Counted from the first letter of the stretch, positions 15,359 to 24,363 are shown. The stretch: 25,817 nt of DNA from JANXQE01 sp035294005 (GCA_035294005.1 DATGLT010000270.1:1-25817), one strand, 5' to 3'. Numbers and translations are program-made. Notes: generated by a model from the sequence alone, not told the origin.

Positions 15359-16746
15359 AAATCGTCCTCCCGGTATGAGACGGTAGTAAGTCCGCGCAAG
15401 CCGACATGAACGACTTCCTGAATTCGTTGCGAGACACCCGTCGACTTAATTCGTCCTTCGCTTAAGATCCGGAACGTTTCCGAGCGCGCGGTAATTCTCG
15501 GCGCGAGTTGCTTCAAGATGTCGCGATTCAAACCCGGCACTTTCAGCAGCCACGCGATGTTGGGCAGGAAACCGTTGGATTGGCGGAAAGAAACGATTGC
15601 CTGGGCAAGGTCGCGGTTCAAGCCGGGCAAACAGGCCAGGACATCCACGGCCGCGGTGTTGATATTGACCACCCCCGTCAAATCGGATCCTGAATCTGAA
15701 GTGACATCGTCGGCAATCTCCATCAGCAGGTTCTCATCGATAACTCTGGGACCCGACGGGTTTGTATCAGGAGAATTTTGATTGGGAGGCGGTCCTGGCT
15801 GGGAGGAATTTGCCGGCTGGTCGCGGTTGGGGGCCGCAACGACGTCAAGCAGGTCTGCGATGCTGGAAAATCGATTGCGCCCGCGGTAAGAAACGATCGC
15901 CCTGGCAATGTCGGCGGTGATCCCTTTGACACCCGTCAGCGACGCCTCGTCCGCGGACTGGATGTTGACTCGCTCAACGCCCGCGGCATTGAGATTATTG
16001 ACGGACGAAGCGGTAGTGAGGCTGCCGGCCCAGCCGAGTTCGCGTGTGTCGCTGATTGACGTGCTTGAATCCGCATCGGATTCGAGCAACCCGTTTTGAT
16101 GCGTATCCTGGCCCAACAGCAAATCCGTCGTAATCCCACGAACCATCAACAACTCTCGAAGCGTCTGGATAGGTCCGTTGCGCGGGAGATAAGGCGGCTG
16201 GAGTGAGAGGTAGTATTCGGACTCCGCGCCGCCAGGAGAAATGGCGTTGTCTTCATCGCGCCAGTCCACTATTGCCGCCACGATATCCGGAGTCATCAGG
16301 TAGAGTTTGCTTAACTCGTCGGTCGACGCGGTGTTGATATTCAACCGGCTCTCTTCGTCGCATACGCCGAAAAGAACGCCGCCGCCTTCATCCGGCCGCG
16401 CTCGCCGGAACACGCGGAACTGGCCGCGGCCGAGGCGGACGTCCTGGAATTGTCCGGGCGAGTCAAAAAGCTCGCCGGAGTGATTCTTAGAGTTGCGGCT
16501 CCGAGCCCGGGCGTCCTGGTAAAGCAAGGCCTTGGCCTTTTCAATACCGGCCAAAGCGAGGTAGTGCGCTTGGATACGATCGCCGTAGCTTTTGATGACG
16601 AGCAGATCCATGCGTGAGGTATGGAGCACGCCAATGACCACCAGCGCGAGAAGCGCCAGGCACCACAGCACGGCGATAAGAACCGACCCGGCATCCTCAG
16701 TGCCGCAGCGAGGTCGCGGGAGAAATTGGCGGGTCGACAAGGTCAT
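15355..16746 (-). CDS. gspK: Minor pseudopilin GspK with repeated helix-hairpin-helix motifs
   Basis: A 463-residue GspK, the large tip pseudopilin. The type III leader ends at G20 (TEDAG/SVLIAVLW), followed by a hydrophobic helix to about residue 42. The residue at mature position 5 is not Glu, as is typical for GspK, which caps the pseudopilus. The soluble part has three helix-hairpin-helix-like units, each opening with an N-I-N/Q motif: LNINTASTDEL, VNIQSADEASL with GVKGITADIARAIVSYR, and VNINTAAVDVL with LPGLNRDLAQAIVSFR. A Pro/Asn/Gln-rich linker separates units two and three. The start overlaps the gspJ stop as ATGA. Confidence 0.88.
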   Translation of the reverse strand: MTLSTRQFLPRPRCGTEDAGSVLIAVLWCLALLALVVIGVLHTSRMDLLVIKSYGDRIQAHYLALAGIEKAKALLYQDARARSRNSKNHSGELFDSPGQFQDVRLGRGQFRVFRRARPDEGGGVLFGVCDEESRLNINTASTDELSKLYLMTPDIVAAIVDWRDEDNAISPGGAESEYYLSLQPPYLPRNGPIQTLRELLMVRGITTDLLLGQDTHQNGLLESDADSSTSISDTRELGWAGSLTTASSVNNLNAAGVERVNIQSADEASLTGVKGITADIARAIVSYRGRNRFSSIADLLDVVAAPNRDQPANSSQPGPPPNQNSPDTNPSGPRVIDENLLMEIADDVTSDSGSDLTGVVNINTAAVDVLACLPGLNRDLAQAIVSFRQSNGFLPNIAWLLKVPGLNRDILKQLAPRITARSETFRILSEGRIKSTGVSQRIQEVVHVGLRGLTTVSYREDDL

Positions 16747-17579
16747 GGCGGATTAGCCTGTTGCGGCGGTTGTTCGGCGGGGTTGCCGCCCGCCGGCGCA
16801 TTTGACGTCGAACCCGAGGAAGGCCCGGCTTGGCCTGCATCGGCGAGATTCAGACGGGCCACAGTGCGGAACATCAATAGAGGGGCGTTTGTGACATTCT
16901 CCTGGTCTTCGGCTCGCTTTTGATGCGCATCCGCATTGAGCAAAAGCGTGACGCGCACGGCTTCGGGCAAACCCGATAGATTTGACCTGACCCGCAACGA
17001 GAATTGTTCTTTCTTCTTACGATCGGGGTCGCCCCAACTGTCATACCAATCCAGTCCGTCCGAATACTCGAGAAGGAGTCCTGCCACGTCCTTGGCGAGC
17101 AGTTCCCGGGTGCCGCCTGAAAATGGGTCCACAGCGATTCGCGGATTGCGCCGGCGCCACAGCCCCAATTGGCCGGTCCGCGGATCTTTATCCAGGAAAA
17201 AACTAACCTGGCAGTAGTCGCCCTCGCGCGCGCGCCGAGGAGTGTAATTGTGGGTCGCAAAATCGACACTATCGACGGGAGAACCACCGGAGGTCCTGTG
17301 CGTGCCCACGAACTCGTAGTCTTGAGACAGAGGACAAGCGCAGCGCAGATCGGCGGTCATCAGGGCCAGGGCGACGCGGGCGCTTTGAAGGGCGTCAAGC
17401 CTGGGTTCTATGAGCTTTTGGCTGGCGAGCGCGGCATGCAGGCAGAGATACGCGCTCACGATGATTAAAGACATCAGGGCCGCGCTGATGGTCAACTCAA
17501 TCAGAGTGAACCCGCGTGTTAAGCTTAGCAACCAGGCGGAGCCGGGCGATGCTTGCCTTGGTGCTTCTCGGTAAATCAT
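16743..17579 (-). CDS. gspJ: Minor pseudopilin GspJ
   Basis: A 278-residue prepilin-like protein. A 23-residue leader ends in TRG/FTLIELT with Glu at mature position 5, then a hydrophobic helix. The globular part includes ALMTADLRCACPLS, and LGLWRRRNPR followed by a central LLLEYSDGLDWYDSW segment, which fits the GspJ pattern of strands around an extended sheet. The C-terminus is a Gly/Ser/Pro/Gln-rich tail. GspJ joins GspI and GspK to form the pseudopilus tip in known T2SS. Assignment rests on the FTLIEL motif, size larger than GspH or GspI, and position between gspI and gspK. Both ends overlap neighbours as ATGA. Confidence 0.85.
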   Translation of the reverse strand: MIYREAPRQASPGSAWLLSLTRGFTLIELTISAALMSLIIVSAYLCLHAALASQKLIEPRLDALQSARVALALMTADLRCACPLSQDYEFVGTHRTSGGSPVDSVDFATHNYTPRRAREGDYCQVSFFLDKDPRTGQLGLWRRRNPRIAVDPFSGGTRELLAKDVAGLLLEYSDGLDWYDSWGDPDRKKKEQFSLRVRSNLSGLPEAVRVTLLLNADAHQKRAEDQENVTNAPLLMFRTVARLNLADAGQAGPSSGSTSNAPAGGNPAEQPPQQANPP

Positions 17580-18055
17580 TGGGACCGATTCCTCCTGCGT
17601 TGAGGATTGTTGGCGGAGGGTCGCGTGTTTGTTGTCGCTTCTTCGGGGGCCTCGAATAACAAGGTTTTAAGTTCGTAAATAGCCTTGCCCGAACCTGTGT
17701 TTACAATGGACACGGTTATGTCGTGCAAGCCATCAATCCCGGCCGGTGCCACAGTTTGTTGCCAGCGATAGAGGGATAGACCTTCGCCGCATTCGCCCTC
17801 GGTTGTGCCGTCGCGCAAGTCACCTTCGGCCCGAAGGGTTTCGATCTGGCCCGCGGCGAACAGAGACGCGACCGTCTGCGCCTCGGATTCTTTTGTCGAA
17901 GTCAGGGCAGTGGTGATGGCCTGCACCATGCCGGTTAAGGCCACCGCCAAAATCAGCACGGCACACAAGGTCTCAACCAACGAAAACCCAGCCCGCAACC
18001 GACCTTTGCCGTGGGCGGCAGCCGCGCCTTCCGTTATGTGCTTCAAGCCCTGCAT
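17576..18055 (-). CDS. gspI: Minor pseudopilin GspI
   Basis: A 159-residue pseudopilin with the leader-peptidase site LRAG/FSLVET (cut after G23), Glu at mature position 5 and a hydrophobic helix AVLILAVALTGMVQAI. The small size and the FSLVE variant, along with a location just before gspJ, fit GspI, which nucleates the tip complex with GspJ and GspK. The mature part has helix ASLFAAGQIETLRAEG and strands in YRWQQTVAPAGIDGLHDITVSI. A basic tail ends the protein. It starts 13 nt after gspH and overlaps gspJ by 4 nt. Confidence 0.85.
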   Translation of the reverse strand: MQGLKHITEGAAAAHGKGRLRAGFSLVETLCAVLILAVALTGMVQAITTALTSTKESEAQTVASLFAAGQIETLRAEGDLRDGTTEGECGEGLSLYRWQQTVAPAGIDGLHDITVSIVNTGSGKAIYELKTLLFEAPEEATTNTRPSANNPQRRRNRSQ

Positions 18056-18068
18056 GGAGCTTTAGGTT

Positions 18069-18695
18069 CTATTGTTTTGCAGCGTCCAGGATTTCGACGC
18101 GCGCGGTAATCGGGTCGACTCGGAGGCGCAGTGCGAACCCGGCCTGGTCACGCAGGAGCACCTCGGCGCCATCGGCGGTGCCATCCGGATAGAAAGTGAT
18201 CCCGTTCTCCGGGGCGTCCTGACGTCCCGAATTTAAACTCGAGTCGGCATCTGTCCGGTCCGAATCGGTTTCCTTGCGCACTTCAACAACGATTCGCGAG
18301 TCGATCGCGCCTGAGCTTCCTGCGACATCTTTGAGAGGTTCCCAGCCCGGATTTTTCCGCCCGCTACTGCGGCGTTCGACGACATAATGCCCGGTCTTCT
18401 GCTCGATGCGAACAACGTGCGGTTGGTTAAGGCTGACCGAACGGCTGTAAGCCAGTTTAAAGACGTTAACCATATCCCGGCCCGACGCTCGAAGTAACGC
18501 GTCGGCATAGGTGCCTTTCATCTCGGGCAAAATCATGGCCGTCAGAATTCCAATCAGAATCATCACCACCATCAATTCGATGAGCGTGAAGCCCCCGCTC
18601 CCATTCGCAGGCCTAGGTGATCCCATACCAAAGCCAGTCTTCTGTCGCCCTTTGAACCGCCGCCCGCACTGCCGCAATACCCCCGGTCTTCTCAT
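18069..18695 (-). CDS. gspH: Minor pseudopilin GspH
   Basis: A 208-residue pseudopilin with the processing site SGG/FTLIELMVV, Glu at mature position 5 and a hydrophobic helix. The globular part (LLRASGRDMVNVFKLAYSRSVSLNQPHVVRI, then YVVERRSSGR and ITFYPDGTADGAEVLL) matches GspH/FimT-type minor pilins. The ATG at 18695 overlaps the gspG stop as ATGA, supporting that start; it gives a long basic leader of 35 residues. A Met at 18626 would give a 12-residue leader and is an alternative. A TTG at 18701 also opens the frame. Gene order G-H-I-J-K matches classical T2SS operons. Confidence 0.85.
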   Translation of the reverse strand: MRRPGVLRQCGRRFKGRQKTGFGMGSPRPANGSGGFTLIELMVVMILIGILTAMILPEMKGTYADALLRASGRDMVNVFKLAYSRSVSLNQPHVVRIEQKTGHYVVERRSSGRKNPGWEPLKDVAGSSGAIDSRIVVEVRKETDSDRTDADSSLNSGRQDAPENGITFYPDGTADGAEVLLRDQAGFALRLRVDPITARVEILDAAKQ

Positions 18696-19129
18696 TCCCA
18701 ATTTCCAATGTCGGCTCCCGGTCCTTCACCGCCGTCGGCTCCATCAGCGCCCCGGGACCATAGATCGAATCCGGACGTGTGCCGAACGCCGGGACAACGG
18801 TATTGATACGCGTTTCCCCACGGGTCATTTCGCAACTGTTTGACATAGGGGCCGCGCCATTTCTTATCGTCGCCGGTCGGGGGCTCGACCAGCAGCTTGA
18901 GCCCTTCATCGGAAGTCGGATATCGGTCCATGTGGACGTAGAACCGTTCCAGCGCTGACTCCAACTCTGCCACGTGCGCCTTTGCCGCGCTCACCTTGGC
19001 ATCGTGAGTCGTGCTCATGAATTTGGGAATGATGGTCGCAGCCAATACGCCCAGAATGATCACCACGACCATGATCTCGATCAGAGTGAAACCCGCGACA
19101 ACGGCTCGTCTCCTGAATTGCGTGTTCAT
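18692..19129 (-). CDS. gspG: Major pseudopilin GspG
   Basis: A 145-residue major pseudopilin, the main subunit of the T2SS piston. The leader ends in VVAG/FTLIEIMVVVIILGVLAATIIPKFM (cut after G13), with Glu at mature position 5. The soluble part has the standard GspG pattern: ALERFYVHMDRYPTSDEGLKLLVEPP, then WRGPYVKQLRNDPWGNAYQYRCPG, and a C-terminal FDLWSRGADGADGGEG...DIGNW that in known GspG forms the calcium-binding loop. The start is preceded by AGGA 7 nt upstream (19137-19140), one of the better ribosome binding sites in this operon and in keeping with high expression. It lies 12 nt after gspF and overlaps gspH. Confidence 0.95.
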   Translation of the reverse strand: MNTQFRRRAVVAGFTLIEIMVVVIILGVLAATIIPKFMSTTHDAKVSAAKAHVAELESALERFYVHMDRYPTSDEGLKLLVEPPTGDDKKWRGPYVKQLRNDPWGNAYQYRCPGVRHTSGFDLWSRGADGADGGEGPGADIGNWE

Positions 19130-19141
19130 TGGTTTGTCCTT

Positions 19142-20374
19142 TCAGTGAATAGCGCTGCTCATTTTGAAAATGGGCAGCAACAGAGCGATCACGATAAAGC
19201 CGACCAGGGCCCCCACGACCAGGATTAAAGCCGGGGCAAGCAGCGAAATCAGCGTTTTGGTCCGGGCCCGCATGTGCCGTTCCTCGATATCGGCGACTTT
19301 TAATAACATTTCATCCAGCTTGCCGCTCTCCTCGCCGACATCGATCATTTGAACTACGGTCCGCGGAAAGATATCGAGCTTGCGCAACGGCCCAGCCAAG
19401 GAATCGCCGCCGCGAGTGTCCTCCGCGACCAATGCCACCTGGCGGGCAAGGACCCTGTTGCCGATGGTGTGTTCAACGATCTTGAGCGCGGGCAGGAGCG
19501 AAACCCCGCTGCGGGCCAGCGTTCCCAAGGTTCGCGCAAACCGGCTGAGCGCCGCGGCGCGGAAAACCGATCCTACGAGCGGCAACCGGAGTCGCAAATT
19601 ATCCCAGGCTTCGGCCCCGTCCGGAGTCCGGAAATAGGACCAGCAAGCCCAGGCCGCTGCCGCGATTGCTGCCCCCACTCCGATCCAGTAGCGGTGCATA
19701 AAACTACTGAGTTTCAGCAATATCAGTGTTGGCAGCGGCAGGACTTGCAACATTTCTTGAAGCATTCCAAACAGCCGCGGCATCACCCATGTCAACAGGA
19801 CCGTGACGGTGACTAGGCCAAAGGCAAGGACGAATAACGGATAAGCCACAGCCGAAACCACCTCCGAACGGACCTCATCCTCATGCTCAAGCAGGTCGGC
19901 GAGGTCGGACATGACTTTCGGCAATACACCGGCCTCTTCGCCGACTCGGATCATGCTCACATAAAGCGTGCTGAAAATCGCGGGATGCTCTTCGAGAGCG
20001 GCAGAAAACGAGGCGCCTTTGCGCACACTCTCGGAGATCCGAACCACGACGTCGTGCAACGACGGATTCTCCTCCTCCGCAAGGCCGTCCAAGGCCTGGG
20101 GTATCGGTATGGCAGCACCGAGCAGCGCGCTCATTTCTCTGGTGAACGCCGTAATCTCCTTGCGCGTAATCCTCCGACCGGCTGCAGCGCCCACGGTCAA
20201 AGATTTCGCGCCATTCCGGCCCGGCGCAGAACTGGACGGAGCCAGTTCCAATTTCGAAGGGAACAAGCCGCGGCTGCCCAGGAGCTGTAACGCGCCTTTT
20301 CTATCCTCGGCTTCAATGACGCCGGACACCGGCCCTCCGTTGCCTCCGATCGCCTGATACCGGAACGAACTCAT
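19142..20374 (-). CDS. gspF: T2SS inner-membrane platform protein GspF
   Basis: A 410-residue polytopic protein of the GspF/PilC family, which anchors the assembly platform and is thought to couple ATPase motion to pseudopilin extrusion. It begins with the usual small N-terminal domain (FRYQAIGGNGGPVSGVIEAEDRKGAL). Two related cytoplasmic helical domains follow: ITAFTREMSALLGAAIPIPQALDGL from 74, and ALSRFARTLGTLARSGVSLLPAL in the second half. Membrane segments are near 175-198, 229-247 and 377-404. The conserved MIRVGEEAGVLPKVM and MIDVGEESGKLDEML motifs are both present, showing the internal duplication. The length is normal. The start overlaps gspE by 4 nt. Confidence 0.93.
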   Translation of the reverse strand: MSSFRYQAIGGNGGPVSGVIEAEDRKGALQLLGSRGLFPSKLELAPSSSAPGRNGAKSLTVGAAAGRRITRKEITAFTREMSALLGAAIPIPQALDGLAEEENPSLHDVVVRISESVRKGASFSAALEEHPAIFSTLYVSMIRVGEEAGVLPKVMSDLADLLEHEDEVRSEVVSAVAYPLFVLAFGLVTVTVLLTWVMPRLFGMLQEMLQVLPLPTLILLKLSSFMHRYWIGVGAAIAAAAWACWSYFRTPDGAEAWDNLRLRLPLVGSVFRAAALSRFARTLGTLARSGVSLLPALKIVEHTIGNRVLARQVALVAEDTRGGDSLAGPLRKLDIFPRTVVQMIDVGEESGKLDEMLLKVADIEERHMRARTKTLISLLAPALILVVGALVGFIVIALLLPIFKMSSAIH

Positions 20375-21957
20375 TCCAGGAGGTCCCCCGATGAAACCCT
20401 CAGGATTTCTTCAAGCGAAGTGATGGCGTCGGCAGCTTTTTGAAGAGCGTCCTGGTGCATGGTCATCATGGTCTTTTGGGCGGCGAGCTTAAGTTCGGCA
20501 TTGGACCTTTTTTCCAAAATGAGTTCGCGAAGAGGAGGACTGATGGCCAGCAACTCGAAAATGCCAATCCGGCCGCGATAACCCGTGCCCCGGCATTCTT
20601 CACAGCCTTTGCCTTCGAAAAAAGCGCCGTTCAAAGGGCGGCCGCTGAGCAGTTCAAGCCGCTGGCGGGTGGCAGGGGAAACCGGAGCTTCGGCCTTGCA
20701 TTGAGGGCAAAGCCGGCGGACCAAGCGTTGCGCAAGGACCCCTTCCAGCGAGGACGAGATGAGAAACGCTTCCACCCCCATGTCCAGCAACCGCGTCACT
20801 GCACCGGTAGAATCATTGGTGTGCAGCGTGCTAAAGACCTGGTGCCCGGTCAGCGCCGCGCGAATCGCGATTTCCGCAGTTTCAGAATCCCGTATCTCGC
20901 CCACCATGACCACATCCGGATCCTGGCGCAGGATAGCCCGCAAACCATTGGCAAAGTTAAAGTTTCGGCTGGGCCGCACCGGTATCTGCGCCACTCCGGG
21001 CAGTTCGTATTCGACCGGGTCCTCGATCGTCAGGATTTTCTTCTCAGGTGTGTAAATACCCTGGAGCACGGAATACAGCGTGGTGGTCTTGCCGCTGCCG
21101 GTGGGCCCTGTTGCGAGGAATAACCCGTGAGGTTTCTCAACCAGTCGCCACATCAGCACCGCGCGGTCGGGATCCAGGCCCAGTTCAAGCGGTGTCAGGA
21201 CCTTTGAATTCTTTTCCAAAAGCCGCAAGACCATGCCTTCGCCATAAATGGTGGGAAGGGTCCCGACCCGGATATCGACGCGTTTGCCACGGTGATTGAT
21301 CTGGATGTGACCATCCTGGGGCATGTACCGCTCCGCGATATTCATATCCGCCATGATTTTGATTCGCGAAACGAGCCCGGCGTGAAGCGTTTTGGGTGGC
21401 GGGGGCTTTTCCTGGAGCAGACCATCAATGCGATAGCGAAGCTGAATCGTTTCCTCGAATGGCACGATGTGAATATCGCTGGCTCGCTCACGGATTGCTT
21501 CCGAAATAATGACGTTCACCAGGTTGATGACGGTTGGCTCATTAGCCATCACCTCGATGTCGTGGAGATTGCGGCCTTCAATCGCGCTACTGGTCTCAGG
21601 GTCGAGATTCTCAATCATCTTCTCGACTGTGATTTGGTAGCATTGGGAGATCTTTTCGAGGATCTCCGGCCCGGGCAGGATGGTTTCAACGACCTCAAGG
21701 CCACTCAAAAGCCTGATGTCCTCGATTACTCGAAGGTCAATGGTCCGGGCGCTGGCGATTTGTAGCGTCCCGTCCTTGATCGACAAAGGAAGTACCTGGT
21801 GACGTTTGACAAACTCCGCCGGCAAGGCGGCGATGGCCTCGGCGGGGATCTCTAGATCACATAGAGACCCCCGCCCGTTGCCTGACCCGCCGGCAAGTTG
21901 GCCAGCCGGATCGACGGTTCCCACCCGTTCCCCCAAATCCACCTTGGCTGTAGTCAT
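20371..21957 (-). CDS. gspE: T2SS ATPase GspE
   Basis: A 528-residue secretion ATPase of the GspE/PilB family that powers pseudopilus assembly from the cytoplasmic face. An N-terminal GspE domain (about 36-115) is followed by the AIRERASDIHI motif near 154-164. Walker A GPTGSGKT is at 284-291, an Asp box IEDPVEY at 311-317, Walker B in DPDVVMVGEIRD at 346-357, and a His box TGHQVFSTLHTND at 370-382. The zinc site is C417-x2-C420 with C452-x2-C455. All catalytic parts look intact. It is the first gene of the 11-gene gsp operon; I see no convincing promoter or ribosome binding site directly upstream. Confidence 0.95.
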   Translation of the reverse strand: MTTAKVDLGERVGTVDPAGQLAGGSGNGRGSLCDLEIPAEAIAALPAEFVKRHQVLPLSIKDGTLQIASARTIDLRVIEDIRLLSGLEVVETILPGPEILEKISQCYQITVEKMIENLDPETSSAIEGRNLHDIEVMANEPTVINLVNVIISEAIRERASDIHIVPFEETIQLRYRIDGLLQEKPPPPKTLHAGLVSRIKIMADMNIAERYMPQDGHIQINHRGKRVDIRVGTLPTIYGEGMVLRLLEKNSKVLTPLELGLDPDRAVLMWRLVEKPHGLFLATGPTGSGKTTTLYSVLQGIYTPEKKILTIEDPVEYELPGVAQIPVRPSRNFNFANGLRAILRQDPDVVMVGEIRDSETAEIAIRAALTGHQVFSTLHTNDSTGAVTRLLDMGVEAFLISSSLEGVLAQRLVRRLCPQCKAEAPVSPATRQRLELLSGRPLNGAFFEGKGCEECRGTGYRGRIGIFELLAISPPLRELILEKRSNAELKLAAQKTMMTMHQDALQKAADAITSLEEILRVSSGDLLE

Positions 21958-22220
21958 AAATGTCGCCGGCCCAGCCTCGTTTCGCGAAGAAAGGTGTGGC
22001 TCAATGGGTTCTACGGTTCTGAACCATCAAAACTTCGGGAAAAACTCGGCTACCAACGTGGTTTGACAGCGGAACGGTGGAAAAGTTGCAAAATAAATAG
22101 AAAAATCGCTCGCACTCTAATGTCGCCAGGGCTGCCACCCGCCCCTCCCGTGTTCAATCCTTGTTTGCCCTTTATTTCCGACTCGCGTTTCACCGAGCTC
22201 CGCCGCACAGTGAGCCCCTC
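21958..22220. other. Intergenic stretch between divergent gspE and hydrolase genes
   Basis: This must hold the control regions for the gsp operon and the hydrolase gene. A perfect TTGACA on the plus strand (22063-22068) has no good -10 at 16-18 nt. The A/T-rich patch at 22088-22110 may belong to promoters in either direction, but I cannot assign hexamers. No gene is seen. Confidence 0.4.
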
Positions 22221-24326
22221 ATGAATCCCCTGAGTTGTGCTCGAAAACTCGTTCCCCTGGCCCGGGTATGCTTTTGCGCAAACAATCTTTGGCTGGTGCA
22301 AACGGCGTTGATCGCAGTGTTTCTTCTTGTCTCAGGCCCGCAATCTTTAGCCGTTGAGGCTTCGACCAACGGGCTTGTCACGCTGGACACACCTAGAACT
22401 TTTCCAATCATTTCCAACGCCCAGCAGTGGATACTACGAGCTACAGAAATCCGGCAAAACGTGCTGGTCAGCTGCGGGCTCTGGCCGATGCCAGAGAAGA
22501 CGCCGATCAAGGCTCACATTTTCGGCAAAATAGAACGGGATGGTTACAGCATCGAAAAGGTCTATTTCGAGACTTGGCCTGGGCTGTATCTTGGAGGAAA
22601 CCTGTATAGACCGTTGGGCCGAGGCGCAGGACCCTTCCCGGCGATTCTCAATCCGCATGGACACTGGGCCAACGGGCGGATGGCCGATACTAAGGATGGC
22701 AGTATTGCGGCACGCTGCATTAGCTTTGCCCGCCAGGGAATGATTGCGTTTTCCTACGACATGATTGGATACAATGACACGCATTTCGCCGAGAGCCCCG
22801 CGAGCGAGTCGTTTTCCGCAGTCCATCACGAAATCGCGACCAACCAGGTGGACTTGCTTTGGAACATAAGCCTGATGGGCCTTCAAACCTGGAATAGCAT
22901 CAGGGCACTCGATTTTCTCGAGTCCCTGCCTGATGCCGACCCGAAACGACTGGCCTGCACGGGAGAAAGCGGCGGCGGCACTCAGACATTTATGCTGGGC
23001 TCGATCGACACCCGATTAGCGGCACAGGCTCCTGTGGTCATGGTTTCCCACACGATGCAGGGCGGGTGCCTTTGTGAAAATGCTCCGGGATTGCGAGTTG
23101 AATACTCGAACATGGAGATAGCGGCCGTGCCGGCGCCCCGACCTCAGATATTGGTCGCGGCGAGCGGAGACTGGACCAAAGACACACCAGCTGTTGAAGG
23201 ACCCTCCATCGCGCACATTTACCAACTGCTAAAGCATCCCGAGCGGTTCAACTACGTCCGGTTCAATTTTGACCATAATTACAATCAAACAAGCAGGGAG
23301 GCGGTTTATGACTGGTTTGGGAGATGGCTGCTTCATGCTCCCAACCCGGAGGCGCTCAAGGAAATACCATTTCAAAAAGAACCGGATGCCGAGTTACGGG
23401 TTTTCGCTGGAAACCAATTGCCCGAAGGCGCTCTGACTCTCCCGCAATTCCTCAAATCGGTACGACAATTGCATCGCCAGGAGTTAGAGAACCTGGTGCC
23501 CAAAGACAAGGGCGGGCTCAAGGAATTCCAACGGATCATGATGCCGGCATGGCGCCACACCCTTCAGGTCGAGGGCTCCAGGATTGGTGCCGAGATCAAA
23601 ACAGAGAACCCCAGCCCCTGCGGTGAATTCCTGAGAATGCCTGTGATCTTGAAGCGGCCGTTGCAGGAGAAAACGGTTGTGGCAACCTACTGGACTACCC
23701 CGAACACTCCGGAAGCAAACGCCCGGCGCGTTGTGTATCTGGATTCCCGGGACACGTCGTCCACAGATACCGCGAAGCAAACGCCGCCCGACGTCATTGT
23801 GCCTTTTCTTAAGAAGAACATGCCGGTGCTGCAGTTGGAGCGGTTTGCTTCGCAGAGCACCGCGGATCCATTTAAGGACTTCTATACCACATACAATCGC
23901 ACCGAGGTTCAGAGCCACGTGGCGGATATTCTGGCGGTCTGCACGGCCGCACGCTCGATTGGGCCGCGCGCGTCTGCCCTTCCGCGTGTGGTCCTGGTTG
24001 GAAGAGGCAAGACCGGGCTTTGGGCCTTGCTCGCCGCGCCCGGGGCTGACGCGGTCATCGCTGACTGTGATTCATTGGATGTGACTGACGAAAATGCGTT
24101 GATCGCACCGGACCTTTTCTGTCCGGGCCTCCTGGCCATGGGCGGCTTTGAGTATTCCGCGATGCTAGCGGCGCCCCGCCCTCTGTTGTTGCACAACACA
24201 GGTCAAAAATTTCCCACGCAAGCGCTGCGCTCAGCCTATTCGGCTTCGGGCGTGCCGGGGAAAATACGGATTGCGGACAGTACTCTTTCCGACACGGAAA
24301 TAGCCGATTCAGCGGCACATTTTTAA
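22221..24326 (+). CDS. Secreted two-domain alpha/beta hydrolase (acetylxylan esterase-like)
   Basis: A 701-residue exported protein. A signal peptide with core TALIAVFLLVSG ends near 44-47 (SLAVEA). The first domain (about 60-375) is an alpha/beta hydrolase with CE7/dienelactone-type features. These are GLYLGGNLYRP near 121-131, NPHGHW near 144-149, FSYDMIGYND near 177-186, the elbow GESGG with nucleophile S250, a likely acid D317 (LVAASGDW), and a likely His at 352 (DHNYN). The second half (about 430-701) again looks like a hydrolase fold, but at the elbow it reads GRGKTG (594-599) with no nucleophile Ser, so it is probably inactive. Substrate is unknown; an ester of plant or algal polysaccharide is a guess. 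The frame opens at a TTG at 22161, but the ATG at 22221 gives a proper signal peptide. The gene is divergent from the T2SS operon. Confidence 0.75.
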   Translation: MNPLSCARKLVPLARVCFCANNLWLVQTALIAVFLLVSGPQSLAVEASTNGLVTLDTPRTFPIISNAQQWILRATEIRQNVLVSCGLWPMPEKTPIKAHIFGKIERDGYSIEKVYFETWPGLYLGGNLYRPLGRGAGPFPAILNPHGHWANGRMADTKDGSIAARCISFARQGMIAFSYDMIGYNDTHFAESPASESFSAVHHEIATNQVDLLWNISLMGLQTWNSIRALDFLESLPDADPKRLACTGESGGGTQTFMLGSIDTRLAAQAPVVMVSHTMQGGCLCENAPGLRVEYSNMEIAAVPAPRPQILVAASGDWTKDTPAVEGPSIAHIYQLLKHPERFNYVRFNFDHNYNQTSREAVYDWFGRWLLHAPNPEALKEIPFQKEPDAELRVFAGNQLPEGALTLPQFLKSVRQLHRQELENLVPKDKGGLKEFQRIMMPAWRHTLQVEGSRIGAEIKTENPSPCGEFLRMPVILKRPLQEKTVVATYWTTPNTPEANARRVVYLDSRDTSSTDTAKQTPPDVIVPFLKKNMPVLQLERFASQSTADPFKDFYTTYNRTEVQSHVADILAVCTAARSIGPRASALPRVVLVGRGKTGLWALLAAPGADAVIADCDSLDVTDENALIAPDLFCPGLLAMGGFEYSAMLAAPRPLLLHNTGQKFPTQALRSAYSASGVPGKIRIADSTLSDTEIADSAAHF

Positions 24327-24363
24327 TGCAATTTGGCGGGGCTAAACTATCTTCCGCGCCGTA

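Noticed and set aside
18696..18701. TTG at 18701 as the gspH start
   Set aside because: The ATG two codons later makes the ATGA overlap used throughout this operon.
22063..22068. Perfect TTGACA as -35 of the hydrolase promoter
   Set aside because: No acceptable -10 lies 16-18 nt downstream; the A/T-rich patch is too far away.
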